A stretch of 64,000 bases of DNA, taken from an uncultured Pseudokineococcus sp. (GTDB lineage: Bacteria; Actinomycetota; Actinomycetes; Actinomycetales; Quadrisphaeraceae). The notes under the pieces are model-generated. The model did no database searches. It had not been told where the DNA came from and saw only the letters and a program-made list of their open reading frames with translations. Shown here in pieces: positions 46,315-54,672 of this stretch. The stretch's first letter is position 1, and the number at the start of each line of letters is the position of its first letter. The stretch is from NCBI RefSeq assembly GCF_947495735.1, contig NZ_CANMAA010000011.1, positions 1 through 64,000 on the forward strand. Direction: 5' to 3'. A program made the position numbers and the translations under genes.

Positions 46315-46910
46315 CGCCGCCACCCCGACATGGCCGTGCGGACGAGACCTCGGGAGACCTGCGCCGGCCGCTGCATCTCGCCCTGCTGCGCGGTCAGGGC
46401 GACGAGCGCGCCGGTGAGGACGGGGACGGACCACTGCCACACCCGCAGCTGCTGCTGCAGGACGGCGACGTCGCCGGGCGTGGAGGGGAGCGGGCGCACG
46501 CCGTCGCGCGTCGGGACGGCGCCCACGGCCGCGGCCCGCGCGCCGAGGGCGGCCGTGCGGCCGGCGGCGACCAGGGCGGCGGCGGTGACCGCGACCTTGG
46601 CCGTGCTGCTGGCCCCCACGCCCGCCTGGGCCGCCACCCGGCCGCGCTCGCGGTGCAGGAGCACCGCGCCGCCGAGGAGGTGGGCGCCGATGGCCACCCC
46701 CTGCAGGGGGGCCCAGCGAGCCCAGCCGGCGGTCGCGACGGGGAAGCGCTCGGTCGGGTCGCTGATGCGGCCGACGGCGCCGTTGAGGCCGACGGTCCCC
46801 ATCAGCGCGCCGCCGAACCAGGCGGCCAGCCCGGCGTCGTGCAGGGTCCGCACGACGGTGCTGCGCCCACCTCCTGTGCTGCGGCGGTCTCTGGTGCTGG
46901 TGCGGGCCAT
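46311..46910 (-). CDS. Four-TM integral membrane protein, unknown function
   Basis: A 199-residue protein starting at an ATG with GAGGAG five bases upstream. After a basic N-terminus (RTSTRDRRSTGGGRST), the conserved-looking stretch LHDAGLAAWFGGALMGTVGLNGAV enters TM1. Further hydrophobic segments lie near 75-95, 105-130 and 165-185. It resembles uncharacterised actinobacterial membrane proteins of similar size that begin with a HDxGLAAWFGG motif. It is translationally coupled to the small protein downstream. Confidence 0.75.
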   Translation of the reverse strand: MARTSTRDRRSTGGGRSTVVRTLHDAGLAAWFGGALMGTVGLNGAVGRISDPTERFPVATAGWARWAPLQGVAIGAHLLGGAVLLHRERGRVAAQAGVGASSTAKVAVTAAALVAAGRTAALGARAAAVGAVPTRDGVRPLPSTPGDVAVLQQQLRVWQWSVPVLTGALVALTAQQGEMQRPAQVSRGLVRTAMSGWRR

Positions 46911-47348
46911 GGCGTCTCCTCGGTGCGCGGGCCGGGGGGCCCGCGCGTGCGTCGAGCGGCTGCCGCCGGGGGGCGGGCAGGGGGTGAGCGGGTGCGGCGC
47001 CCCGCCCGGGCGCTCCGGCGCTGCCGGGAGCCCTGAGGTCGTCGAGCGGGGTCGTGGCGCCGGGAGGCGCGTCGTCGGAGGGCGCTGGCGCACCAGCCGG
47101 GATCAGGGGCGGTGCACCGGCGGGGGCCGCTCGGCGGATCGGTGCCGGGCCGCCGTCGCGGCCGACCCGGCTGGAGCGGGGACGCTCCGGGACCAGCAGC
47201 GGGCGCCCCGGCCGGCCCTCCGGGCGGGAGTGCCGCGCGGACGGACCAGCGCGAGATCCGCTGGGGCGCCACGATCCTCCACCGTCGACCGACCCGCACC
47301 TCCGCGGACCGGCGCGCGCGCCCGTCGGCTCCCACCGCCCGGGCGGGC
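46911..47348. other. 438-bp stretch without a supported gene
   Basis: Open frames exist on both strands, but all are Arg/Pro/Gly-rich and lack recognisable motifs or ribosome-binding sites. The stretch must hold the promoter for the membrane protein gene pair and the 3' flank of the permease. I see no riboswitch, tRNA or strong hairpin in it. Confidence 0.4.
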
Positions 47349-48170
47349 TCAGACCGCGCGGGCCTCCTCCAGGTGCGACCCCCGCGCGCGGGCGAGGACG
47401 GCGACCGAGCCCACGACGGCGACCACGCCCACCACCAGCGCCCATCCCCAGCCCGGTCGCACGGCGTCGCCGAGCAGCACGAGGCCCGCCGAGCCCGGGA
47501 CGACGACCTCGGTGACCGACAGGACCGCCGTCACGGGACCGGGCGCGCCGTCGCGCAGGGCCGCGGCGACGAGCACCACGCCCACGACGCCGAAGAGGAC
47601 CACCGCCCACAGGAGCGGTCGCGCCAGGAGGGCGAGGTCGGCGCCGACGTCGGGGGTCAGGTGCAGCGCCCGCACCCCCAGCGCGGCGCCGCCGTAGGAG
47701 ATCCCGGCGACGGCCGCCACGAGGAAGGGGCGGCCGCAGCGGGTCAGCGGCACGACGAGGACGGCCAGGAGGACCGCGGTGGCCAGGAGCACGGGCGCGG
47801 CCCCGGTCGGCAGGTCCGGAGGGCGGTCGCCCGACGAGGACCCCGCGACGAGCACCAGCCCCACCACCACCCCGAGCACGCCGGCCAGCTGGGCCCCCGG
47901 CAGGTCGCGCACGCGGAAGCGGTAGGAGGCCAGGGTCGTGAGCGCGACGGAGGACGTGAGCACGGACTGGACGGTGATGACGGGCAGGCTGCGCAGCGCC
48001 ACCACGGCGAGGAGCCAGCCGAGCGCGTCGAGCGCCAGCCCGGCGAGGTAGGTCGGCTCGCGCCACACCGGCCCGCGGGTCCTCGCCCGGCGGCTGCCGT
48101 GGGACTCCAGCAGGGTGGCCGCGGTGTTGGCCAGCATCGCGGCCAGGGCCGCCAGGAGGGCGACGGCCAT
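47349..48170 (-). CDS. DMT/NIPA-like multispanning membrane protein
   Basis: A 273-residue protein with about nine hydrophobic helices. It starts MAVALLAALAAMLANTAATL, then has a charged SHGSRRARTRGPVWREP loop. LPVITVQSVLTSSVALTTL resembles the drug/metabolite transporter superfamily repeat, and TEVVVPGSAGLVLLGD the second half. NIPA-type magnesium transporters and EamA exporters share this layout; the substrate is unclear. The ATG overlaps the stop of the upstream acetyltransferase (TGATG). Confidence 0.8.
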   Translation of the reverse strand: MAVALLAALAAMLANTAATLLESHGSRRARTRGPVWREPTYLAGLALDALGWLLAVVALRSLPVITVQSVLTSSVALTTLASYRFRVRDLPGAQLAGVLGVVVGLVLVAGSSSGDRPPDLPTGAAPVLLATAVLLAVLVVPLTRCGRPFLVAAVAGISYGGAALGVRALHLTPDVGADLALLARPLLWAVVLFGVVGVVLVAAALRDGAPGPVTAVLSVTEVVVPGSAGLVLLGDAVRPGWGWALVVGVVAVVGSVAVLARARGSHLEEARAV

Positions 48171-48682
48171 CAGGCCGCCCCCCGACCGCCGGCCCCGGCG
48201 CGCGGCGGGGGGACCATCCGGACCACCTCGGGGTGCTCGCCGGACGCCGAGGTCCACGCCGCCGCGTGACGACGGACCTCCCGCCAGCCCAGGCGCTCGT
48301 AGGCGGTCACCGCCCGCGCGCTCGCCGCCACGACCTGGAGGTCGACGTCGAGCCCGAGCTCGTCCGCCCGGGCCACCGCCGCGGCGAGCAGGAGCGCGGC
48401 GACGCCGCAGCGGCGCCGGGCGGGGTCGACGAACAGCCGCACGACCTCCACGGGGGCGTCGCTCGCCAGCCCTCGCCCGGGCGCCCGGTCGACGAGGGCG
48501 ACGTGGCCCAGGACGTCCCCGTCCTCGCCGGCGACGACCCAGGCGCCGCGCTGCCCGGTCGGGGTGAGCCAGGCCCCGGGGTCCTCCGGCCAGCGCGAGG
48601 GGTAGCCGTCCGCGGTGTGCACCCGCGCCAGGAGCCGGGCAGCTCCGGGGAGGTCCTCGTCCCGACGCCCGCGCAGCTCCAC
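48170..48682 (-). CDS. GNAT-family N-acetyltransferase
   Basis: A 170-residue acetyltransferase starting MELRGRRDEDLPGAARLLARV. The acetyl-CoA loop region is VRLFVDPARRRCGVAALLLAA near 82-102; the usual R/QxxGxG reads RRRCGV, slightly degenerate. TAYERLGWREV follows. GTG start. It overlaps the membrane transporter gene, forming a two-gene operon. Substrate unknown. Confidence 0.85.
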   Translation of the reverse strand: MELRGRRDEDLPGAARLLARVHTADGYPSRWPEDPGAWLTPTGQRGAWVVAGEDGDVLGHVALVDRAPGRGLASDAPVEVVRLFVDPARRRCGVAALLLAAAVARADELGLDVDLQVVAASARAVTAYERLGWREVRRHAAAWTSASGEHPEVVRMVPPPRAGAGGRGAA

Positions 48683-48770
48683 GAGGGGCCAGCCTGCCGC
48701 ACGAGGTCCCGCCGACCCGCCGCGGTGCGTCCCGCCCGCCCCGTCCGGGCCCCTCCCGGGTGACGCCCCG

Positions 48771-48801
48771 CCTCACCCGCCGCCCCCGGCGGCGGGTGAG
48801 G
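48771..48801 (+). promoter_or_regulatory. Inverted repeat covering the DUF2218 ribosome-binding site
   Basis: Perfect 14-bp arms (48771-48784 with 48788-48801) and a 3-nt loop. The right arm ends in GTGAGG, whose GAGG is the best ribosome-binding site for the ATG at 48810. In RNA the hairpin would hide it; as DNA it could be an operator in this divergent region. Confidence 0.6.
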
Positions 48802-48809
48802 ATGACGGC

Positions 48810-49109
48810 ATGGACACGCCCGCCGCACCCCTGACCGCCCGCGCCGACGTCGAGGTCGACCGGCCCGAGCGCTGGGCGAAGCAGCTCGTCTCGCACCTGT
48901 CCCGCAAGGCGCCGCTGGAGAGCACCGCCGAGGGCGAGGAGCTGGCCATCGGCAGCGGCCGCGGCGTCGTGCGCGCCGAGGCCGCGCGCCTGGTCCTGCT
49001 GGCGCACGCCCCCGACGCCGCGTCGCTGGAGCGGGTGCAGGAGGTCCTCGGCGGTCACCTCGAGCGCTTCGCCGCGAAGGAGGGCGTCACCGTCCGCTGG
49101 GAGTCCTGA
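48810..49109 (+). CDS. DUF2218-family protein
   Basis: A 99-residue protein. The stretch VDRPERWAKQLVSHLSRKAP and the following small beta/alpha pattern (GRGVVRAEAARLVLLAHAPD, LERVQEVLGGHLERFAAKE) match the DUF2218 family. Family members are small, often found beside siderophore or iron-uptake genes, but no such genes are here. The ATG at 48810 uses the GAGG held in the inverted repeat just upstream. Confidence 0.85.
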   Translation: MDTPAAPLTARADVEVDRPERWAKQLVSHLSRKAPLESTAEGEELAIGSGRGVVRAEAARLVLLAHAPDAASLERVQEVLGGHLERFAAKEGVTVRWES

Positions 49110-49115
49110 CCCGGT

Positions 49116-49154
49116 CGGGGCGGGCGCCTCCCCCGCCCGGGTGGCGCCGCCCCG
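49116..49154 (+). terminator. Terminator-like hairpin after the DUF2218 gene
   Basis: CGGGGCGGGCGCC (49116-49128) pairs with GGCGCCGCCCCG (49143-49154) apart from one bulged G, seven bases past the DUF2218 stop. Confidence 0.65.
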
Positions 49155-49214
49155 CCGGGCGCTCCAGCAGGGGCGGGGCGGGAAGGGTGCGGCGCAGCGC
49201 GCCGTTGCCCGGGC

Positions 49215-50141
49215 ATGCGAGCGATGAGCTACGACGCCTACGGCGACCTCGAGGTCCTGCACCTCTCCGACCTGCCCGACCCGAAGCTGGCCCCGTCAGC
49301 GGTCCTCGTCGAGGTCCGCTCGGCCTCGGTCAACCCCGTCGACTGGAAGCTCATGGGGGGCGGGCTGGACGGCCTCATGGACGTCGTCTTCCCCGTGGTC
49401 CCGGGCTGGGACGCCGCGGGCGTCGTCGTCGCCACCGGGCCGGACGTCCCCGAGCTCGCCGTCGGCGACGAGGTCCTCACCTACGCCCGCAAGGACCTCG
49501 TCCAGGGCGGCACGTACGCCGAGAAGCTCGCCGTGCCGGCCGTGAGCGTGGCCCGCAAGCCCGCGGCGATGTCGTGGGACGAGGCCGGCGGCCTGCCCCT
49601 GGCCGGCCTGACCGCGCTGCGGATGGTCGAGCTGCTCGAGGTCGGCTCCGACGACGTCGTGCTCGTGCACGGCGCCTCCGGCGGCGTGGGCCACCTCGCC
49701 GTGCAGATCGCCGCCGCGCTGGGCGCCCGCGTCGTCGGGACGGCCAGCGAGCGCAACCACGACTTCCTGCGCGACCTCGGCGCCGAGCCGGTCGTCTACG
49801 GCGAGGGCCTCGAGGACCGCGTGCGGGCCCTGGCCCCCGAGGGCGCCACGGTGGTGCTCGACACCGTCGGCGGCGTCCTCGAGCAGACCCTGGCCGTGCT
49901 CGCCGAGGACGGCCGCCACGCCTCCATCACCGACCCGACCGTCGAGGAGCACGGCGGCCGGTGGGTCTGGGTGCGTCCCGACGCCGCGGCGCTGGGGCGG
50001 CTGACGGCCGTCGTCGAGCGCGGGCAGCTGCGCGTCGAGGTGCAGCAGTCCTTCCCGCTGGAGCAGACCGCCGACGCGGTGCGCCTGTCCCAGGGCGGCC
50101 ACGTGCGCGGCAAGGTCGCCCTGCGCGTCACCGAGGGCTGA
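49215..50141 (+). CDS. Zinc-type quinone/NADP oxidoreductase
   Basis: A 308-residue medium-chain oxidoreductase of the quinone-oxidoreductase group. It lacks catalytic-zinc cysteines. Signatures: VEVRSASVNPVDWKL, PGWDAAGVV, GDEVLTY and the NADPH fold VLVHGASGGVGHLAVQIA near 150. C-terminal FPLEQTADAVRLSQGGHVRGKV is typical. It reduces quinones or enones with NADPH. The 3' end, including its stop codon, has been copied several times in tandem downstream. Confidence 0.9.
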   Translation: MRAMSYDAYGDLEVLHLSDLPDPKLAPSAVLVEVRSASVNPVDWKLMGGGLDGLMDVVFPVVPGWDAAGVVVATGPDVPELAVGDEVLTYARKDLVQGGTYAEKLAVPAVSVARKPAAMSWDEAGGLPLAGLTALRMVELLEVGSDDVVLVHGASGGVGHLAVQIAAALGARVVGTASERNHDFLRDLGAEPVVYGEGLEDRVRALAPEGATVVLDTVGGVLEQTLAVLAEDGRHASITDPTVEEHGGRWVWVRPDAAALGRLTAVVERGQLRVEVQQSFPLEQTADAVRLSQGGHVRGKVALRVTEG

Positions 50142-50238
50142 GGGCGTCACCGAGGGCTGAGGGCGTCACCGAGGGCTGAGGGCGTCACCGAGGGCTGAGG
50201 GCGTCACCGTCGGCCGAGGGCGTCTCCGTCGGCCGAGC
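50125..50238. repeat. 19-bp tandem repeat that duplicates a gene's 3' end
   Basis: Four identical copies of GCGTCACCGAGGGCTGAGG (50125, 50144, 50163, 50182) and two diverged ones (50201, 50220). The first copy encodes the oxidoreductase's last residues Val-Thr-Glu-Gly and its TGA. The others lie in the intergenic region before the terminator. Confidence 0.92.
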
Positions 50239-50256
50239 GCGCCGACGGTCGAGCGT

Positions 50257-50296
50257 CGCCGCGGCCGGACAGGCCCCCGCCCGTCCGGCCGCGGCG
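50257..50296. terminator. Bidirectional terminator hairpin
   Basis: Perfect 14-bp inverted repeat (50257-50270 with 50283-50296) with a 12-nt C-rich loop, between the convergent oxidoreductase and AAA+ genes. Confidence 0.8.
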
Positions 50297-50300
50297 GGCG

Positions 50301-51650
50301 CTAGAGGTAGCTGCCGGTCAGCGGCTCGGCCTGCCAGCGGCCGTCGGCGACGACGCGCAGGAGCCGCTCGGTGGTGAGCTCGCGGCCGTGGTCCAGCACG
50401 GCCCGGCGCACGACCTCGCGCAGGTCGGCGCCGGTCACCCCGGCCGGCAGGGAGCACGCGACGGCGGCGGTGTCGACGGTCGCGGCCGCCGGCGTCGCGC
50501 CCGGCGCCAGCCGCCCCAGGTAGCGGTCGAGGATGCGCGCGCACGCCGCGCGGTCCGGCGGCTCGAGCGTGATGACGCTGTCGAAGCGGGCCGAGCGGGT
50601 CACCGCCGCGTCGAGCGCGGCGGGGTCGTTCGTCGAGGCCAGGGTGAGGACGTCGGTGTAGACCTCGGTGCCGTCGAGGACCGCGAGGAAGTCGGCCAGC
50701 GCCGTGCCGCGGGCGCCGGCCCGGCGGTCGCCGAGGTAGAGGTCCACGTCCTCGAGGACGACGACGCACGGGCCCAGGTCGGCGGTCTCCCGGTACACCT
50801 GCCGCAGGACGCTGCTGGCCGCGGCGGCGTCGACCACGATGACGGTGAAGTCCCCCGCCATCTCGCGCGCCACCACCCGGCTCAGGGCGCTCTTGCCCAC
50901 TCCGGGCGGGCCCGCGAGCAGCACCCCGCGGTTGGTGCCCAGCCCCATCTCGCGCAGGACGTCGGCGCGCGTCGTCAGCGCCGAGGTCGCGGCGTCGACC
51001 TCCGCCCACACGGCCGCCGGCAGGACGAGGTCCTCGCGCCCGCCGGGCCCGAGCGAGGTGGGCTCCAGCTCCAGCGGCAGGCGTGAGCCGGCGTGCAGCA
51101 CCCGGCCGCGGAAGAAGCCCTTGTCGCGCCGGGCCGTGGCCAGCACCTCATCCACCAGCGCGCGCGCCGCGGCGTGGTCCGCGGGCCGGGCGAGCACCCG
51201 CAGGGACGCCGGGTCCGGGTCGAACTCGTTGCGCGAGAGCTGCACCACGACGTCGACCGCCGCCGCCGTACCGGCGGGGAGCGCGACGGCGGCCGAGGAC
51301 GGCACGGACACGTGGTCGCCGTCGAGGTCGATGCGCGTCCACGTCGGCGCCTCGCCGTCCTCGACCGGCCCGAGCACGGCGGTGGGGTGGGCGGCGAGGA
51401 GGTCGGCGACCACGGCCCCCACGGAGACCGACTGCGTGTGCGTGAGCTCGACCCGCTCGAGCACCAGCGAGGTGTGCGCCTGCCCGAGGTGGGCCTCGAC
51501 GAACCCGCCCGCCGTGCCGCTGCCCGCCTGGGCGCCGGTCAGCAGCTCGCCGAGCACCTGCAGGGCGCGGCGCACCAGGGGCGGCTCGCCGTCGAGCGGC
51601 GAGCCGCCGGCGAGCCGGTCGTCGGGCGGGAGGAGGTCGTCGCTGCTCAC
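50301..51650 (-). CDS. Orphan AAA+ ATPase with uncharacterised N-terminal domain
   Basis: A 449-residue protein. The N-terminal ~230 residues form a substrate or partner domain (LGPVEDGEAPTWTRIDLDG, VDVVVQLSRNEFDPDPASLRV) like that of actinobacterial AAA proteins labelled DUF5925; this match is from memory. The AAA module has Walker A GPPGVGKS near 246-253, Walker B VVVLEDVDLYLG, sensor 1 ASTNDP and an Arg finger in TRSARFD. That order is typical of the FtsH/Cdc48/proteasomal ATPase clade. GTG start. No protease, toxin or vesicle-protein gene is adjacent, so its client is unknown. Confidence 0.85.
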   Translation of the reverse strand: MSSDDLLPPDDRLAGGSPLDGEPPLVRRALQVLGELLTGAQAGSGTAGGFVEAHLGQAHTSLVLERVELTHTQSVSVGAVVADLLAAHPTAVLGPVEDGEAPTWTRIDLDGDHVSVPSSAAVALPAGTAAAVDVVVQLSRNEFDPDPASLRVLARPADHAAARALVDEVLATARRDKGFFRGRVLHAGSRLPLELEPTSLGPGGREDLVLPAAVWAEVDAATSALTTRADVLREMGLGTNRGVLLAGPPGVGKSALSRVVAREMAGDFTVIVVDAAAASSVLRQVYRETADLGPCVVVLEDVDLYLGDRRAGARGTALADFLAVLDGTEVYTDVLTLASTNDPAALDAAVTRSARFDSVITLEPPDRAACARILDRYLGRLAPGATPAAATVDTAAVACSLPAGVTGADLREVVRRAVLDHGRELTTERLLRVVADGRWQAEPLTGSYL

Positions 51651-51893
51651 GCGTCCAGTCTGCGGGCGCCGGCGCGGGGCGGACGGCGCCGTCCGCGGCG
51701 CCGCCGACGGGCCGCCGGAGCCGGACCGCTGCCGACGGGGAGGACGAACCCGACCCGGCGGGGCGTCGTCGCAGGTCAGAGCCCTGGCGGTCGTCGCGAC
51801 CGAGACTTCGTCCTCCCCGTCTGCGCGCCGCGCCGGGCGCGCGCGGGCGGGGACGCGGTGCGCCGGCGCCGTGCGGCCGGGCCGTGCAGCAGG

Positions 51894-53501
51894 ATGCGCG
51901 GCGTGGACGGGCAGCGGGAGGACGGGGTGCTGCTGCGCGCGGTGCGCCTGGCGGGCGCGCCCGACCCCCGGCGTCCGCGCGACGTGCTGGTGGCGCGCGG
52001 GCGCGTCGCCGCCGTGGCCGACGCCGGGACACTGGGCCCCGAGGCCGGTCCCGGCGCCGCCGTGCCGGTCGTCGACGCCGGCGGCGCGGCCCTGCTGCCC
52101 GGCCTGGTGGACGCGCACGTGCACCTGTCGGACTGGGCGGCTGCGGCGCGCCGGCCCGACGTCTCCGCCGCCGCGAGCCCGCAGGAGGCGGCGGCGGTGC
52201 TCGCGGCCGCCGACGCCGGGCGGGGGCGGCGCGACGACGTCCTCGTGGGCCGGGGCTTCCGCGACGGCCTGTGGGCGCGGGCGCCGCGCGCGGAGCACCT
52301 GGACGCCGCCCTGCCCGGGCGGGCCGTCGTCGTGGCGAGCCAGGACCTGCACAGCGCGTGGTGCAGCAGCGAGGCCGTCCGGCGCTTCCGGGTGGTCGAG
52401 CGCTTCGGCGCCGCGGCCGCCGCGGGCCTCGTCGTCGAGGGCGCGGCCATGGCGCTGCTGGGGGACGCCGGCGCCGTGCCCCCCGAGGTCGGCGACGCCT
52501 GGACGCTCGGCGCGACGCAGGACGCAGCCGCCCGGGGCACCACCGCGGTGGTCGACCTGCAGCGCGCGCCCGTCGAGGACTGGGCGCGGCGGGCCGCCGT
52601 CGCCCGCCCGGTGGCTGACGGCGCCGAGCCCGGTGTCGGGCCCGCGCTGCGCGTGGCCGTGGGCGTCTGGCGCGAGCACCTCGACGGCGTGCTCGCGGCG
52701 GGGCTGCGCAGCGGCGACCCGCTGCCCGGCGTCGCCGACCCGGTCGCGGCCGAGCGCGTGCGGCTCGGGCCGCTCAAGGTGTTCGTCGACGGGTCGCTGG
52801 GGACGCGGACCGCCTACTGCTCCAGCGCCTACCCGGAAGCCCGCGCGGGGGCGCCGTCGCACGGGATGCTCCTGCTGCCCGCGGCCGAGCTCGAGGGCCT
52901 GCTGCGCCGGGCGACCTCCGCGGGGCTGACGACGGCGGTGCACGCCATCGGCGACGCGGGAGTGCGCACGGCCCTCGACGCCTACGAGGCGGCGGGGTGC
53001 CGCGGCCGCGTGGAGCACGCCCAGCAGGTGCTGCCCGAGGACCTCGGGCGCTTCGCCGCGCTGGGCGTGACGGCGAGCGTGCAGCCGCGGCACGCCGTCG
53101 ACGACCGCGACCTCGCCGACCTGCACTGGGCCGGCGCGACGTCCCGGGCCTTCCCGTACGCCGCGCTGGCGGCGGCGGGGGCCGACGTCGTCCTCGGCTC
53201 GGACGCGCCGGTCGCCCCGCTCGACCCGTGGGACGCCGTCGCGAGCGCCGTGCACCGCACCCTCGACGAGCGCGACGCCTGGCACCCCGACCAGCACCTG
53301 ACGCTGCCGCAGGCCCTGGCGGCCTCCTGCGGCGGGCGCTCGCACGTGCGCGTCGGCGACGTCGCCGACCTCGTCCTGCTGGCCGAGGAACCGGCCGACG
53401 TCCTCGCTCGGCGAGGGCCCGCGGCGCTGCGGGACCCCGAGGTGCTCGGCACGCTCGTCGGCGGGCTGTGGACGCACCGCAGCCCAGCGCTGCGCCGCTG
53501 A
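51894..53501 (+). CDS. YtcJ-like amidohydrolase
   Basis: A 535-residue metal-dependent hydrolase. The N-terminal metal motif is LLPGLVDAHVHLSDW. Further signatures are KVFVDGSLGTRTA (the usual carboxylated-Lys region), AVHAIGDAGVRTALDA, RVEHAQQVLPEDL and VLGSDAPVAPLDPW. This is the YtcJ/imidazolonepropionase-like group; substrates are amides or cyclic amides of unknown identity. The ATG at 51894 gives the longest protein. A GTG nine bases later has better spacing to the AGGA and may be the true start. Confidence 0.87.
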   Translation: MRGVDGQREDGVLLRAVRLAGAPDPRRPRDVLVARGRVAAVADAGTLGPEAGPGAAVPVVDAGGAALLPGLVDAHVHLSDWAAAARRPDVSAAASPQEAAAVLAAADAGRGRRDDVLVGRGFRDGLWARAPRAEHLDAALPGRAVVVASQDLHSAWCSSEAVRRFRVVERFGAAAAAGLVVEGAAMALLGDAGAVPPEVGDAWTLGATQDAAARGTTAVVDLQRAPVEDWARRAAVARPVADGAEPGVGPALRVAVGVWREHLDGVLAAGLRSGDPLPGVADPVAAERVRLGPLKVFVDGSLGTRTAYCSSAYPEARAGAPSHGMLLLPAAELEGLLRRATSAGLTTAVHAIGDAGVRTALDAYEAAGCRGRVEHAQQVLPEDLGRFAALGVTASVQPRHAVDDRDLADLHWAGATSRAFPYAALAAAGADVVLGSDAPVAPLDPWDAVASAVHRTLDERDAWHPDQHLTLPQALAASCGGRSHVRVGDVADLVLLAEEPADVLARRGPAALRDPEVLGTLVGGLWTHRSPALRR

Positions 53502-53534
53502 CGGCGCGGCGACCTCCGCGGGGTCCGGCGGGCC

Positions 53535-53849
53535 TCAGCGCACCGGGTCCCAGCCCGCGAGCAGGGCGACGGCGGTCCACAGCGCCGTCGACGCCGCCGC
53601 CACCAGCAGCGCGCGCGGCCGGCCGGTGCCCCGCGCGCGCGACCACGCGAGCGCGCCGAGCGCCGTGGCCGCGCCCGCGGCGAGCAGCCACGCCACCCGG
53701 ACGGCCTGGTAGAGCCCTCCCTCCGAGCGGCCCGACCCGTCGTCCTCGAGGGTCAGGCCGGTCAGCAGGCAGGCCGCCGCGGCGAACCCCGCGGCCAGGA
53801 CGACCAGGACCCCACCGACCGTCGACCGGCCCTCCGGCACGCGCACCAT
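53535..53849 (-). CDS. Small three-TM membrane protein
   Basis: A 104-residue protein from MVRVPEGRSTVGG, with hydrophobic segments near 12-32, 48-67 and 78-98. A polar loop LEDDGSGRSEGGLYQAVR faces outside or inside between TM1 and TM2. A longer reading frame upstream adds low-quality Pro/Arg sequence and is not preferred. No family recognised. Confidence 0.65.
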   Translation of the reverse strand: MVRVPEGRSTVGGVLVVLAAGFAAAACLLTGLTLEDDGSGRSEGGLYQAVRVAWLLAAGAATALGALAWSRARGTGRPRALLVAAASTALWTAVALLAGWDPVR

Positions 53850-54064
53850 GGGACCAGCGTGGCCGGTCCGCGGTCGGAGGCCACCAGCGGGTGCCGCCTC
53901 GTGCGGGAGCGCGTCCCAGGACCCACGCCGTCGTCCCGGTGCGCGGGGCCGTGCAGACGGCGCCGGCCTCGGCGGCACCGGCCCGCTGCCGCCCGGGCCC
54001 GCGGCGCACTGGCCCTCCCGGGGGACCGCGCGCGCGACGCCTCGGTGGCCGGGCCCGCCTGCCG

Positions 54065-54625
54065 ATGCACGTCCTCGTGAGCACCCCGATCACCGCCGCC
54101 GAGCTGCGCGGCACCGAGCTGCCCGTGCGCCGGTTCGGCGAGGGCTACGACGTCGCCGAGGTGGACGCCTTCCTGCAGCGCGCCGCGGGAGCCCTCGACG
54201 GGACCGGCCCCGGGCTGACCTCCGACGACGTCCACGCGGTCACCTTCACCCAGGTGCCGTGGCGAGCCGGCTACGACGTCGGCGCCGTCGACGACCTGCT
54301 CGACCGCCTGGCCGACGCGCTGCGGCGCACCCCCCGCGTCGGCCGGCACGCCGCCGCCCCGGTCCTGACGGCGGCGGACCTGCGCGCCGTCCACCTGCCG
54401 GGCGCGGCCCTGCTGGCCCCCGGCTACGTGCGCGAGGACGTCGACGCGCTGCTGCGCCGGGCCGCCTCCGCGCTGGCGCACCGCGGCGCCGGCGGACCGG
54501 GCCTGTCGGTGGACGACGTCCGCGCCGCGCGCTTCGGCTCCACCCGCCGCGGCGGCTACGACGTCGCCGCCGTCGACGAGCTGGTCGAGCGCGTCGCGCA
54601 CGCGCTGGCCGACCTCGGCGGCTGA
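54065..54625 (+). CDS. Protein of four tandem DivIVA-type motifs
   Basis: A 186-residue protein made of four ~43-residue units. Each has an ITAAELR/LTSDDVH-type start, then a GYDV(A)xVDxxL core: GYDVAEVDAFLQ, GYDVGAVDDLLD, GYVREDVDALLR and GYDVAAVDELVE. This is the membrane-binding N-terminal motif of DivIVA/Wag31/SepIVA-like proteins, but the long coiled coil that normally follows is absent. The third unit deviates from the others. It could bind curved membrane or polar proteins as a multivalent adaptor. Start ATG (weak ribosome-binding site); a GTG four codons later is possible. Confidence 0.82.
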   Translation: MHVLVSTPITAAELRGTELPVRRFGEGYDVAEVDAFLQRAAGALDGTGPGLTSDDVHAVTFTQVPWRAGYDVGAVDDLLDRLADALRRTPRVGRHAAAPVLTAADLRAVHLPGAALLAPGYVREDVDALLRRAASALAHRGAGGPGLSVDDVRAARFGSTRRGGYDVAAVDELVERVAHALADLGG

Positions 54626-54672
54626 CGCCGGCGCCCCTACGCTCGGGCTCCACCGCCCCCGGGGAGGGACCC

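Noticed and set aside
46802-47335. Possible 177-residue protein upstream of the four-TM gene
   Set aside because: Pro/Arg/Ala-rich, no ribosome-binding site, overlaps the start of a well supported gene.
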